Shown here: positions 54,173-61,710 of the stretch, piece after piece
Layout: each line of letters opens with the position of its first letter
How positions within the stretch are numbered: position 1 is the stretch's first letter
Assembly: GCF_042432805.1 (NCBI RefSeq)
Contig: NZ_JBHLWO010000002.1
Span: forward strand, 2,914,001-2,978,000
From: Olivibacter oleidegradans
Lineage (GTDB): Bacteria; Bacteroidota; Bacteroidia; Sphingobacteriales; Sphingobacteriaceae
Direction of reading: 5' to 3'
DNA: 64,000 nucleotides
Position numbers and translations under genes: made by a program
The notes under the pieces: generated by a model
Told to the model about the DNA's origin: nothing
What the model saw: the letters and a program-made list of their open reading frames with translations, nothing else
Databases searched by the model: none

Positions 54173-54760
54173 ATGCTAGATTTTAATAAAGGAGCAGGCT
54201 TAGTTCCCGCTGTCATTCAGGATTATCAAACATTAGAAGTACTTATGCTGGGTTACATGAATGAAGAGGCATGGGAAAAGACGCAAAAAGAACAACGTGT
54301 CACCTTCTTCTCACGCACTAAGAATCGCTTATGGACAAAGGGAGAAGAAAGCGGTAATTACTTAGAGCTGGTTGAAGCGTCTGTTGATTGTGATAACGAC
54401 ACCCTACTAATTAAGGTAAATCCAAAAGGCCCAACCTGTCATACCGGATCTAGAAGTTGCTTCAAAACTGATTTTAATCAAAATTTCATTTTTCAATTAG
54501 AAAAAATTATTGATGATCGCTTTATCAATCCTAATGAAAGTTCTTATGTAAACAAACTGCGGGACAAAGGCATTAATAAAATCGCGCAAAAAGTGGGAGA
54601 AGAAGCTATAGAGACCGTTATAGCTGCACTGAAAGAATCAGACATGGATTTTATTAACGAATCATCAGACCTGATCTTTCATTTACTTGTTCTATTGAGA
54701 GAAAAAAACATCCCCTTGGTACGTATTGCTGAGAATTTAGCTAAACGGCATCATAAATAG
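54173..54760 (+). CDS. hisI: Bifunctional phosphoribosyl-AMP cyclohydrolase / phosphoribosyl-ATP pyrophosphohydrolase
   Basis: A 195-residue fusion (HisIE). The cyclohydrolase part (1-105) has the zinc and magnesium site motifs VEASVDCDNDTLLIKV and GPTCHTGSRSCF. The pyrophosphohydrolase part (about 110-195) has QKVGEEAIETVIAALKES and SDLIFHLLVLLREK, with the MazG-like Glu/Asp set. It catalyses steps 2 and 3. It follows hisF by 17 bp and ends 2 bp before the WD40 gene. Confidence 0.95.
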   Translation: MLDFNKGAGLVPAVIQDYQTLEVLMLGYMNEEAWEKTQKEQRVTFFSRTKNRLWTKGEESGNYLELVEASVDCDNDTLLIKVNPKGPTCHTGSRSCFKTDFNQNFIFQLEKIIDDRFINPNESSYVNKLRDKGINKIAQKVGEEAIETVIAALKESDMDFINESSDLIFHLLVLLREKNIPLVRIAENLAKRHHK

Positions 54761-54762
54761 TC

Positions 54763-55680
54763 ATGAACAGAATAGAGGTTAATAAGAAATATACTTTATC
54801 AGGGCATCAAAATCCGATCTTTGCCGTTGAGACGGGAAGTACTCCCTCTATGCTGTTCACGGCAGGCAATGACAAAGGTGTGGTGGAATGGGATCTCGAT
54901 GTAGGTAAATTTAAAAGAATACTCCTCCCTGTAAAAAGCTCTGTATATGCGCTGCACTACCTTCCTGCCGGCAAATTACTAGCCATTGGCGAAAGAAGCG
55001 GTTTGGTGACTATTGTGGATGTTGAAAAACATTTGGTGGTGGCTAGACTGCAACATCACGAAAAGCCGATTTTCGGGATACAGGCCTTCCTTACAAAACC
55101 TGAGCTGATTGTGTCGTCAGAAGATGGTACGGTATCTGTCTGGGACACTGTGAATTTCAAGTTGCTATATCATTTCAATGTGTCTGCAGAAACGGTCCGC
55201 TGCATTGCACTTAACCGCACCGAAGATACCATCGCGTTCGGTGCAAAAGACAGTAAAATAAGATTATTTCATGCCCGGGACTATCTGCAATTTCAAGAAA
55301 TCAATGAGCATAGTGCCGCCATTACTGCACTCACATTTTCTCCCGATGGCAACTTTCTATTAACCGGCGGACGCGATGCACAATTAAATGTATTCGAGAC
55401 AAAAGATTTTTTATTAAATAGAAATATCACGGCACATATGTTCAGCATTTATGGCATCGCTTACCACCCAAGCTTTCCCTTATTTACTACCGCGAGCCGC
55501 GATAAAAGCATTAAGATATGGCGCGCCACGGATTATTCCTTAATGAAAAATATTAGTTTGGAAAAAGGGTACGAAACACATCGTTTATCGATAAATAATA
55601 TAACCTGGATCAACGATCATACCTTCGCCTCAGTAAGCGATGATAAAATGGTCCTTATTTGGAATACAGAGCTTATTTAG
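54763..55680 (+). CDS. WD40-repeat beta-propeller protein, last gene of the his operon
   Basis: A 305-residue protein made of about seven WD-like blades, for example TAGNDKGVVEWDLD, SSEDGTVSVWDTV, TGGRDAQLNVFETKD, TASRDKSIKIWRATD and the closing SVSDDKMVLIWN. There is no signal peptide or other domain. Such propellers are protein-interaction platforms. It begins 2 bp after hisIE, so it is cotranscribed with histidine synthesis although it has no known pathway role. Its end overlaps the convergent neighbour by 8 bp. Confidence 0.9.
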   Translation: MNRIEVNKKYTLSGHQNPIFAVETGSTPSMLFTAGNDKGVVEWDLDVGKFKRILLPVKSSVYALHYLPAGKLLAIGERSGLVTIVDVEKHLVVARLQHHEKPIFGIQAFLTKPELIVSSEDGTVSVWDTVNFKLLYHFNVSAETVRCIALNRTEDTIAFGAKDSKIRLFHARDYLQFQEINEHSAAITALTFSPDGNFLLTGGRDAQLNVFETKDFLLNRNITAHMFSIYGIAYHPSFPLFTTASRDKSIKIWRATDYSLMKNISLEKGYETHRLSINNITWINDHTFASVSDDKMVLIWNTELI

Positions 55681-56437
55681 CACGCTTTTCGGGTTCCTTA
55701 TTATCCAGCTTAATTTTCTCCTTGGCCGCGGAGCTTAAATCTTTATACTTATTATAAGAATCCATAATGTATAGACGGAGGGTCTCGTCATTCGCTTCCT
55801 GAATGAATGACGCTTTCGGACGATATTTTGCCATAAATAAGCTCAAATCTTCTCCTCTTAATGGTGTCAAGCTTGTAATCAACTCCTCTGTAAATCGCGC
55901 ATCTATAATCCGATTATTACTTTCTACTTCCAACATTCTATATTGTCTTCGGGCGTTACGAGCGCCCTTCCCAAATATGCGCGAGGGAGAAAAACCAATT
56001 CCTCCCATACGCTGTGTACCATTTGCGCTACTTCCTCCTGAAACTGTATTCGCAAACTGCCCTTCTTTTCTCAAACGTTCTTTCTCTTCGGCAATCCGGC
56101 TATTAGTCAAAGCGTTAATATTGACCTCATCCAACATTCGAGGATCGTTAACGGAGGTGAGGTATACTCTTTTTAAAGCAAAATCTGTTACTACTAAACT
56201 GTCCGTACGGTAACCTGGGTAAGAAAACACCAAAATATCATCCTTATCGGCTCGAAGAGAAAATTCCCCTGATCTATTACTACGTGTACTATCATGTTTA
56301 TTTAAATTCTTCACCGAAACCTCCGGCATTAGCTCGTTGCTCTTATACTCCAAGACAATCCCTCTAAAACGATCCTGAGCACTTACGGTAATAACACTAG
56401 CCAATAGCAAGGAAAATAATATAAAAGGCTTTATCAT
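55673..56437 (-). CDS. Secreted carboxypeptidase-regulatory-like domain protein
   Basis: A 254-residue protein with a signal peptide (residues 1-20; VITVSA then QDRF) and a CarbopepD_reg-like beta domain at about 22-100 (RFRGIVLEYKSNELMPEVSV, SGEFSLRADKDDILVFSYPGY), like the N-terminal domains of SusC proteins. The remainder is helical and charged (SRIAEEKERLRKEG, YNKYKDLSSAAKEKIKLDNK), with no known domain. Probably periplasmic or surface attached; function unknown. The M1 peptidase gene lies upstream-side on the same strand. Confidence 0.85.
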   Translation of the reverse strand: MIKPFILFSLLLASVITVSAQDRFRGIVLEYKSNELMPEVSVKNLNKHDSTRSNRSGEFSLRADKDDILVFSYPGYRTDSLVVTDFALKRVYLTSVNDPRMLDEVNINALTNSRIAEEKERLRKEGQFANTVSGGSSANGTQRMGGIGFSPSRIFGKGARNARRQYRMLEVESNNRIIDARFTEELITSLTPLRGEDLSLFMAKYRPKASFIQEANDETLRLYIMDSYNKYKDLSSAAKEKIKLDNKEPEKRAK

Positions 56438-56519
56438 ATATTCAATGAATCTGGTATTTTCAGGTACAAACTAAACAGTTTTTGGCGAAAAGTGTTAGCT
56501 AAAACATAAAATTTAACAT

Positions 56520-58484
56520 TTATTGCACATCGGTCCAATTATTATTGGCAGGATTAATGTCCGGAAAAACTTTATCAGGATCAATAACAACCGATTTAAG
56601 CCTTTCATTTGTAGCCACTTTAAATGAGAATGTCTGATTTCTTTCCCAAATTTCTACCGGAAGCTTTATCCGCTGCTTGTTACCGTTTGCTGATACAATT
56701 TCAACTATGAGCGGCATAGGCATTTCCTCGAGATTGGAAACGGTGATGATCGCACCTTTGGCAGGATCGTTTTCTACATATTTCACGCCTTCAACCGCTT
56801 GATCCAATTTCCAATTATACTGAAACCATGACCGCCAAAACCAACTTAAATTTTCGCCTGCCACGTTCTCGATGGTTCTAAAGAAATCAAATGGTGTAGG
56901 GTGTTTATAGGCCCAATAGTCAATATAAGTTTTAAAAGCCCTATCGAAGCGTTCCTCGCCCAATATATGTTCGCGCAAAATTGTTAATGCCAACTGCGGC
57001 TTCCTGTAGGCAAGTGTCCCTATATTACTTTCCTTCATATTTTGTGGAGACGACATAATAGGTTCAACGTCATCGCTAAAATAAACACGCGCCAAATCAT
57101 GTCCATTGTATTTCGCTGTTCTGTATTCACCGTTATTAAACGCTTCTTTTGATAGGGTATTGATAAAGCTATTGAATCCTTCATCCATCCAGGCATACAG
57201 ACGCTCGTTACTTCCCACAATCATAGGAAACCAGATATGACCAAATTCGTGGTCTGTTACGCCCCACAGGCTGCTTGCTTTGGCGGTGCTTCTACAGAAA
57301 ACAATTCCCGGATACTCCATCCCTCCTATGTTCGAGGCAACATTTACGGCAATCGGATAAGGATAGGGATACCATTTGCTTGAATAATATTCTATAGATG
57401 ATTTCGTATATTCTGTTGATCGTTCCCAAGCATTATTACCATTACTTTCCATCGGATAGGCAGACACGGCCATTGATGTTTGTCCGTTAGGTAAGTTAAT
57501 TTTTGCGGCATCAATAATAAACGAGCTCGATGAAGCCCAAGCAATATCTCTGCTACGATTAAGTCTAAATCGCCAAGTCAGTTCTTTTTTGCCCTGTGGC
57601 CTGGATGTTGGGTTTGTCACTTCTTCACCGGAACGGATCATAACAGTTTTATCGCTTTTTTTAGCTTTTTCCCATCTTTTTAGCTGCTCCTCGGTATAGA
57701 CTTCATCGGGATTTAACAGCTCTCCTCCACAAACGACAATATGTTTGCTAGGAGCCGTAATTTCAACATTGAAATCACCGTATTCTAAATAAAATTCGCC
57801 CGGACCTGTATAAGGCTGTACATTCCAGCCTAACACATCATCATAAACAGCCATTCTGGGATACCATTGTGCAATGGCGAAAATATCCCCATGGGCAGTT
57901 TGCAGTATGCCGGTTCTATCTGCGCCATAATCCGGTATCGTATAGCGATAATGGATGGCAAGCTTGGTGTTTCCTCCCGTTGCGTCCAAAGCTTCCGGTA
58001 AGAAAACTTGCATTCTTGTATCATTGACCTGATAAGCTATACTCTTACCATCGGCTCCTTTAACAGCCTCAATCGTATAGCCTCCGTCAAAAGGTGTATC
58101 ATGTGAACCGTATCTGCTTTTTCCTACCGGAACGATCTGTGCCCCGCGACTCTTTTTCGAGAAAAGGTTTTGATCCAATTGTAACCACAGGAAGTCAAGC
58201 CTATCCGGACTGTTATTGGTATAATCTAAATATACAACGCCTTCTATCTCTTTGCGTTCCTCATTCAAGCGAACTTTTATTGTATAATTAACACGATTCT
58301 GCCAATATTTTACGCCAGGTTTCCCGCTAGCTGACCGATATTCGTTTCCATTTTGGGTATAAAAGATCGGGGCAAAGGCTTTTTCATAATCGTATTTGCT
58401 TGGCGCAGGGACAGTCTGACCAAAGGAGGTCCCTATCGTAAGAATAAAAGCAATGAGCGCAATGAAGGGTTGTTGTTTTAGCAT
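56520..58484 (-). CDS. Secreted M1-family metallopeptidase
   Basis: A 654-residue zinc peptidase with a signal peptide (MLKQQPFIALIAFILTIGTSFGQ). Zinc ligands and catalytic Glu are in His412-Glu413-x-x-His416 (DHEFGHIWF), with the third ligand Glu435 18 residues later (WMDEGFNSF). The aminopeptidase substrate-binding motif is NIGGMEYPGIVF, a GxMEx form. The N-terminal beta saddle and C-terminal domain fit the family. It is likely a periplasmic aminopeptidase. It has an inverted repeat just upstream (58510-58527). Confidence 0.95.
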   Translation of the reverse strand: MLKQQPFIALIAFILTIGTSFGQTVPAPSKYDYEKAFAPIFYTQNGNEYRSASGKPGVKYWQNRVNYTIKVRLNEERKEIEGVVYLDYTNNSPDRLDFLWLQLDQNLFSKKSRGAQIVPVGKSRYGSHDTPFDGGYTIEAVKGADGKSIAYQVNDTRMQVFLPEALDATGGNTKLAIHYRYTIPDYGADRTGILQTAHGDIFAIAQWYPRMAVYDDVLGWNVQPYTGPGEFYLEYGDFNVEITAPSKHIVVCGGELLNPDEVYTEEQLKRWEKAKKSDKTVMIRSGEEVTNPTSRPQGKKELTWRFRLNRSRDIAWASSSSFIIDAAKINLPNGQTSMAVSAYPMESNGNNAWERSTEYTKSSIEYYSSKWYPYPYPIAVNVASNIGGMEYPGIVFCRSTAKASSLWGVTDHEFGHIWFPMIVGSNERLYAWMDEGFNSFINTLSKEAFNNGEYRTAKYNGHDLARVYFSDDVEPIMSSPQNMKESNIGTLAYRKPQLALTILREHILGEERFDRAFKTYIDYWAYKHPTPFDFFRTIENVAGENLSWFWRSWFQYNWKLDQAVEGVKYVENDPAKGAIITVSNLEEMPMPLIVEIVSANGNKQRIKLPVEIWERNQTFSFKVATNERLKSVVIDPDKVFPDINPANNNWTDVQ

Positions 58485-58509
58485 ACTTATAAATCGAAAA
58501 ATAATTTGT

Positions 58510-58527
58510 AAGGCAAAAATTTGCCTT
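58510..58527. promoter_or_regulatory. Inverted repeat AAGGCAAA-AA-TTTGCCTT ahead of the M1 peptidase gene
   Basis: A perfect 8-bp inverted repeat with a 2-bp centre, 26 bp upstream of the peptidase start. It could be an operator or a leader hairpin. No regulator in the window is linked to it. Confidence 0.45.
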
Positions 58528-58577
58528 GGCTTTGACTATAAGCCGCTAATATAACTTTATTTTTAAGGCTGCCTATA

Positions 58578-58612
58578 AAAATAAAGGCTTAAAATATCTA
58601 TTTTAAGCCTTT
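58578..58612 (-). terminator. Terminator after the Spx/ArsC-like gene
   Basis: A perfect 13-bp stem (58583-58595 with 58600-58612), loop ATCT, then ATTTTTATAG on the minus strand. It lies 7 bp past the stop of the gene. Confidence 0.9.
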
Positions 58613-58619
58613 GTAACAA

Positions 58620-58964
58620 TTATTTTAGTTTATCTTGGTATTCCTTTTCGTCAAACCCAAGAATCAGGCCTTTCGGCGATTCAATAACCGGTCTCTTAAT
58701 AACGCTGGTTTTTGCTTGCATCAATTTATTGGCCGTTTGCTGATCTATGACTGCCGTTTTTTCCGCATCGCTTAAACTTCGCCAAGTTGTACCTTTTTTA
58801 TTTACTAAGGATTCCCAGCTCACTTCCTTTTCCCAACGTGCTAAAGTATCTTCACTGACACCTAACTTCTTGAAATCCTGAAATTCGTAAGAAACGTGGT
58901 TCTTATTTAACCAATCCAATGCTTTCTTTACCGTGTTGCAGTTTTTGATTCCGTAAACTTTCAT
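58620..58964 (-). CDS. Spx/ArsC (YffB-like) thioredoxin-fold protein
   Basis: A 114-residue protein, start at ATG 58964 (MKVYGIKNCNTVKKAL). The ArsC/Spx family fold is clear: the single Cys in the NCNTVKKAL motif at about 9-17, DFKKLGVSEDTL and VIKRPVIESPKGLILGFDEKEY at the end. It has Arg in the KRPV block as in ArsC. Only one Cys is present, so classical arsenate reduction is doubtful; relatives act in redox or stress regulation. It is followed by a terminator and separated from pth by 61 bp. Confidence 0.88.
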   Translation of the reverse strand: MKVYGIKNCNTVKKALDWLNKNHVSYEFQDFKKLGVSEDTLARWEKEVSWESLVNKKGTTWRSLSDAEKTAVIDQQTANKLMQAKTSVIKRPVIESPKGLILGFDEKEYQDKLK

Positions 58965-59025
58965 ATTTTTAATATTTAACACTTAGGTATTAGCTAATGG
59001 CTAAGCCCTACAGCTTTAACTACAG

Positions 59026-59586
59026 TTATTTATTAAAATTTGTCATTGTCAATTCCAAGCCTACCGTTACGAAACTCTTAATTGCTTCCACGGAATGTGC
59101 AATAAGTGCCGGTAAGTCGGCTTTTTCTTCTTGATCGAATGGTCCTAAAACATAATCTATTTGCCGCCCCTTTGGGTAGTTATCACCAATACCAAAGCGC
59201 AAACGTGGGTATTGCTGTCCTCCACAAAGAGCTTCGATATTTTTGAGTCCGTTATGTCCGGCAGCACTCCCTTTCGGTTTGATACGAACGCTTCCAAAAG
59301 GTATAGCTAAGTCATCCACAATAACCAAAACATTGGAAATAGGTATTTTAAGCTCATGCATCCAATAGTTAACGGCCTTTCCACTCAAGTTCATGTAAGT
59401 AGTGGGCTTAATGACATGAACGGTTCTACCCTTATGTTTAAATTCCGAATAAAAAGCATATTTCAAGGTAGAATACCCGGCACCAAATTCTTTTACGAGT
59501 TCATCCGCTACCATAAAACCTATATTATGTCTTGTGTCCGCGTATTCCTGCCCGATATTACCTAAACCAACGATTAAATATTTCAT
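59026..59586 (-). CDS. pth: Peptidyl-tRNA hydrolase
   Basis: A 186-residue enzyme that frees tRNA from dropped-off peptides. MKYLIVGLGNIGQEYADTRH at the start includes the catalytic His20 region (TRHNIGF). PTTYMNLSGKAV, VIVDDLAIPFGSVR and GSAAGHNGLKNIE are all family blocks. The start at 59586 is chosen over an upstream in-frame ATG at 59622, because that extension runs through a terminator hairpin. It follows rplY, a pairing common in bacteria. Confidence 0.96.
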   Translation of the reverse strand: MKYLIVGLGNIGQEYADTRHNIGFMVADELVKEFGAGYSTLKYAFYSEFKHKGRTVHVIKPTTYMNLSGKAVNYWMHELKIPISNVLVIVDDLAIPFGSVRIKPKGSAAGHNGLKNIEALCGGQQYPRLRFGIGDNYPKGRQIDYVLGPFDQEEKADLPALIAHSVEAIKSFVTVGLELTMTNFNK

Positions 59587-59596
59587 TTTTACCCTA

Positions 59597-59633
59597 TAAA
59601 AAAAGCATCCGATGCTGATCACCGGATGCTTTT
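59597..59633 (-). terminator. Terminator-like hairpin between rplY and pth
   Basis: A perfect 11-bp stem (59601-59611 with 59623-59633), then TTTTTTTATAG on the minus strand. The hairpin ends only 14 bp before the pth start codon, so pth must rely on readthrough or a promoter inside this region. Confidence 0.85.
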
Positions 59634-59654
59634 GGTAAATTCTTAAAAAGATTT

Positions 59655-60242
59655 TTATTTTTTACCGGCTTTAGCAGCTTCCTGTTCAGCTTGTTTTAAT
59701 GCACGCGACATAATTACTGAAACGATCGTATCATCAGCATTGTTAAGGATTTTAGCATTCTTAACTTCCACCGCACCGACACGTACTGACTTACCTACTT
59801 CTAATGACTCCAAGCTTACTTCAATTACTTGAGGCATATCTTTAGGTAAGGCTTTTACACGTAATTTACGCAATTTCTGAACCAACTTACCTCCCATTTT
59901 TACACCGGGTGATGTGCCTGTCAAGGCAATAGGAATATTCATTGATACAGCTTTATCATCACTTAAAGCCAAAAAGTCAACGTGAATAATTTGATCCGTA
60001 AGCGGATGATATTGTGCTTCTTGAACGATTGCTTGATACTTCTTTCCGCTAATTTCAAGATCTACGAAATTAACTTCAGGTGTATAAATCAAAGGTTTCA
60101 AATCAGCTGCGGACACAGCGAAGTGATATTGTTCACCACCTCCGTAAAGAACAGCAGGCACCTTACCGGCGTAGCGTAATTCTTTTGCGTCTCTTTTCCC
60201 TACGTTCTCTCTAGGAGAACCGCTAATAGCAATTGATTTCAT
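59655..60242 (-). CDS. rplY: 50S ribosomal protein L25, long Ctc form
   Basis: A 195-residue L25/TL5-type protein that binds 5S rRNA. The N-terminal domain (1-95) has KSIAISGSPRENVGKRDAKELR and VPAVLYGGGEQ; the C-terminal beta domain (96-185) has the VPIALTGTSPGVKMGGKL-like block (NIPIALTGTSPGVKMGG). The tail is Ala/Lys rich (ALKQAEQEAAKAGKK). It lies 90 bp after prs on the same strand and has its own -7 element at 60308. Confidence 0.96.
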   Translation of the reverse strand: MKSIAISGSPRENVGKRDAKELRYAGKVPAVLYGGGEQYHFAVSAADLKPLIYTPEVNFVDLEISGKKYQAIVQEAQYHPLTDQIIHVDFLALSDDKAVSMNIPIALTGTSPGVKMGGKLVQKLRKLRVKALPKDMPQVIEVSLESLEVGKSVRVGAVEVKNAKILNNADDTIVSVIMSRALKQAEQEAAKAGKK

Positions 60243-60307
60243 TTATTTCTATTTATTTATTTTTTATACGTCTAGAATATAATGATATACTCCGTTTTTC
60301 AAGGCTG

Positions 60308-60315
60308 CAAAGATA
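60308..60315 (-). promoter_or_regulatory. -7 promoter element of rplY
   Basis: The minus strand reads TATCTTTG, a TAnnTTTG match, 65 bp upstream of the rplY start. The expected -33 position has no TTTG, so the call is half supported. Confidence 0.5.
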
Positions 60316-60332
60316 GAAAAAATTTTGATCGA

Positions 60333-61289
60333 TTATCTATTTTGATCAAAAATTTTGAACAGATCACTTATTGATCCGTGCTCATTGATGTTTGTTATCG
60401 CACGTGCAAATAAGTCAGCCGTCGATAACACCTTGATTTTGCTGCTCTCTCCCTTTAAAGGAATTGTATCGGTAACGATCAATTCGCTTAATACCGAGTT
60501 CTCTACCGTCTCGTAAGCCTTGCCGGAAAGGACGGGATGCGTACATACAGCCCGTACGCTGCTGGCACCATTTTCCATGATGAGGGAAGCTGCTTTTGAC
60601 AAAGTACCGGCGGTATCGCAAATATCATCTATTAACACAATATCTTGCCCCGTTACATCGCCGATAATAGACATTGATTCAATCTCATTCGCCCGCTTGC
60701 GCTGTTTATCGCAAATAACCACTTCGGCATTAAAGTATTTGGCGAAGGTTCGCGCTCGGTAAGAACCGCCCATGTCAGGCGAAGCTATTGTAAGATTGGG
60801 AAGATTCAGCGATTTTATATAAGGCACAAAAATACTCGCCGCATCTAAGTGGTCAACAGGTATATCGAAGAAACCTTGAATTTGAGCGGCATGCAGATCC
60901 ATTGTCATAATCCGATGAGCCCCCGCAGCTGTCAACAAATTTGCGATCATCTTCGCTCCTATAGCCACCCGAGGTTTATCTTTGCGATCCTGACGGGCAA
61001 ACCCAAAATAGGGCACCACTGCCGTTATATAGTGGGCAGATGCTCTTTTTGCAGCATCAATCATTAAAAGCAATTCAAATAAGTTATCAGTGGGCTGATA
61101 GGTAGACTGAATCAAAAATACGTCGCTACCACGAACCGATTCGTTATAAAAAGGCTGGAATTCACCATCACTAAAGCGAGACAAAGTCATCTCACCTAAT
61201 TCCTTTCCATAAGCTTGAGAGATTTTTTGAGCCAGTTCTTTGCTACCAGATCCGGCAAATAATTTAACCGTGTTAAATTGAAGAGGCAT
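60333..61289 (-). CDS. prs: Ribose-phosphate pyrophosphokinase (PRPP synthetase)
   Basis: A 318-residue enzyme that makes PRPP, which the his operon here consumes. The start at ATG 61289 (MPLQFNTVKLFAGSGSKELA) is preferred; a longer in-frame reading to 61385 crosses the terminator and the tRNA. The PRPP motif is in IDDICDTAGTLSKAASL; DLHAAQIQGFFDIPVDHL is the PRPP synthase signature and YFGFARQDRKDKPR the ATP flap. Class I, normal length. It lies downstream of tRNA-Gln, with a terminator in between. Confidence 0.97.
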   Translation of the reverse strand: MPLQFNTVKLFAGSGSKELAQKISQAYGKELGEMTLSRFSDGEFQPFYNESVRGSDVFLIQSTYQPTDNLFELLLMIDAAKRASAHYITAVVPYFGFARQDRKDKPRVAIGAKMIANLLTAAGAHRIMTMDLHAAQIQGFFDIPVDHLDAASIFVPYIKSLNLPNLTIASPDMGGSYRARTFAKYFNAEVVICDKQRKRANEIESMSIIGDVTGQDIVLIDDICDTAGTLSKAASLIMENGASSVRAVCTHPVLSGKAYETVENSVLSELIVTDTIPLKGESSKIKVLSTADLFARAITNINEHGSISDLFKIFDQNR

Positions 61290-61305
61290 GAGTGCGGGTT
61301 TGGTG

Positions 61306-61340
61306 TTTAAAAAAATTCGGGCCGTTTTAAAACGACCCGA
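61306..61340 (-). terminator. Terminator between tRNA-Gln and prs
   Basis: On the minus strand TCGGGTCGTTTT pairs with AAAACGGCCCGA, then TTTTTTT. A G-U pair replaces what would be a C/A mismatch on the other strand, showing the orientation. It ends 16 bp before the prs start, so prs would be expressed by readthrough or an internal promoter. Confidence 0.88.
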
Positions 61341-61356
61341 GTTCTCTTTTGTTATG

Positions 61357-61427
61357 TTGCCCGACCAGGATTCGAACCTAGACAAACTGAACCAAAATCA
61401 GTTGTACTACCTTTATACTATCGGGCA
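61357..61427 (-). tRNA. tRNA-Gln (UUG anticodon)
   Basis: It folds as a complete cloverleaf on the minus strand: 7-bp acceptor TGCCCGA/TCGGGCA, anticodon stem ACTGA/TCAGT around loop TTTTGGT with anticodon TTG, and T arm with GGTTCGAATCC. CCA is not encoded in full. The consensus promoter at 61467-61497 precedes it. Confidence 0.95.
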
Positions 61428-61466
61428 ATCCTTTGTGTTTATCAGCCTTCTGCCGTAAACGGAGTG

Positions 61467-61497
61467 CAAATATAAAGCGATATTCTAAATACTCAAA
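61467..61497 (-). promoter_or_regulatory. Promoter of tRNA-Gln, Bacteroidota consensus
   Basis: On the minus strand -33 TTTG (61497-61494), 19-bp spacer, -7 TATATTTG (61474-61467). Spacing and sequence equal those of the his promoter. The start site should fall near 61461, about 34 bp before the tRNA. Confidence 0.85.
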
Positions 61498-61710
61498 ATA
61501 TTTTATTCATTTTTTTTCGCTTTTTTAGCACCTACTTGAATATCAAGCGGATTTTTTTCACTACCCCTTTTTTTACTTTTTACTTTTTAATTTTTCCTTT
61601 ATATCAATACTAATACTTATTTTCGGCACTTAATTGTATTATAATGATATATTATGCGTTTATCCTAACAAGGTATGGGCATAAAAGAATGAAATAAACA
61701 ATAGTAACTG

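Noticed and set aside
61290..61385. N-terminal extension of PRPP synthetase
   Set aside because: The extension passes through a terminator hairpin and the 3' part of tRNA-Gln; family members start at MPLQFNTVKLFAGSGS-like sequence.
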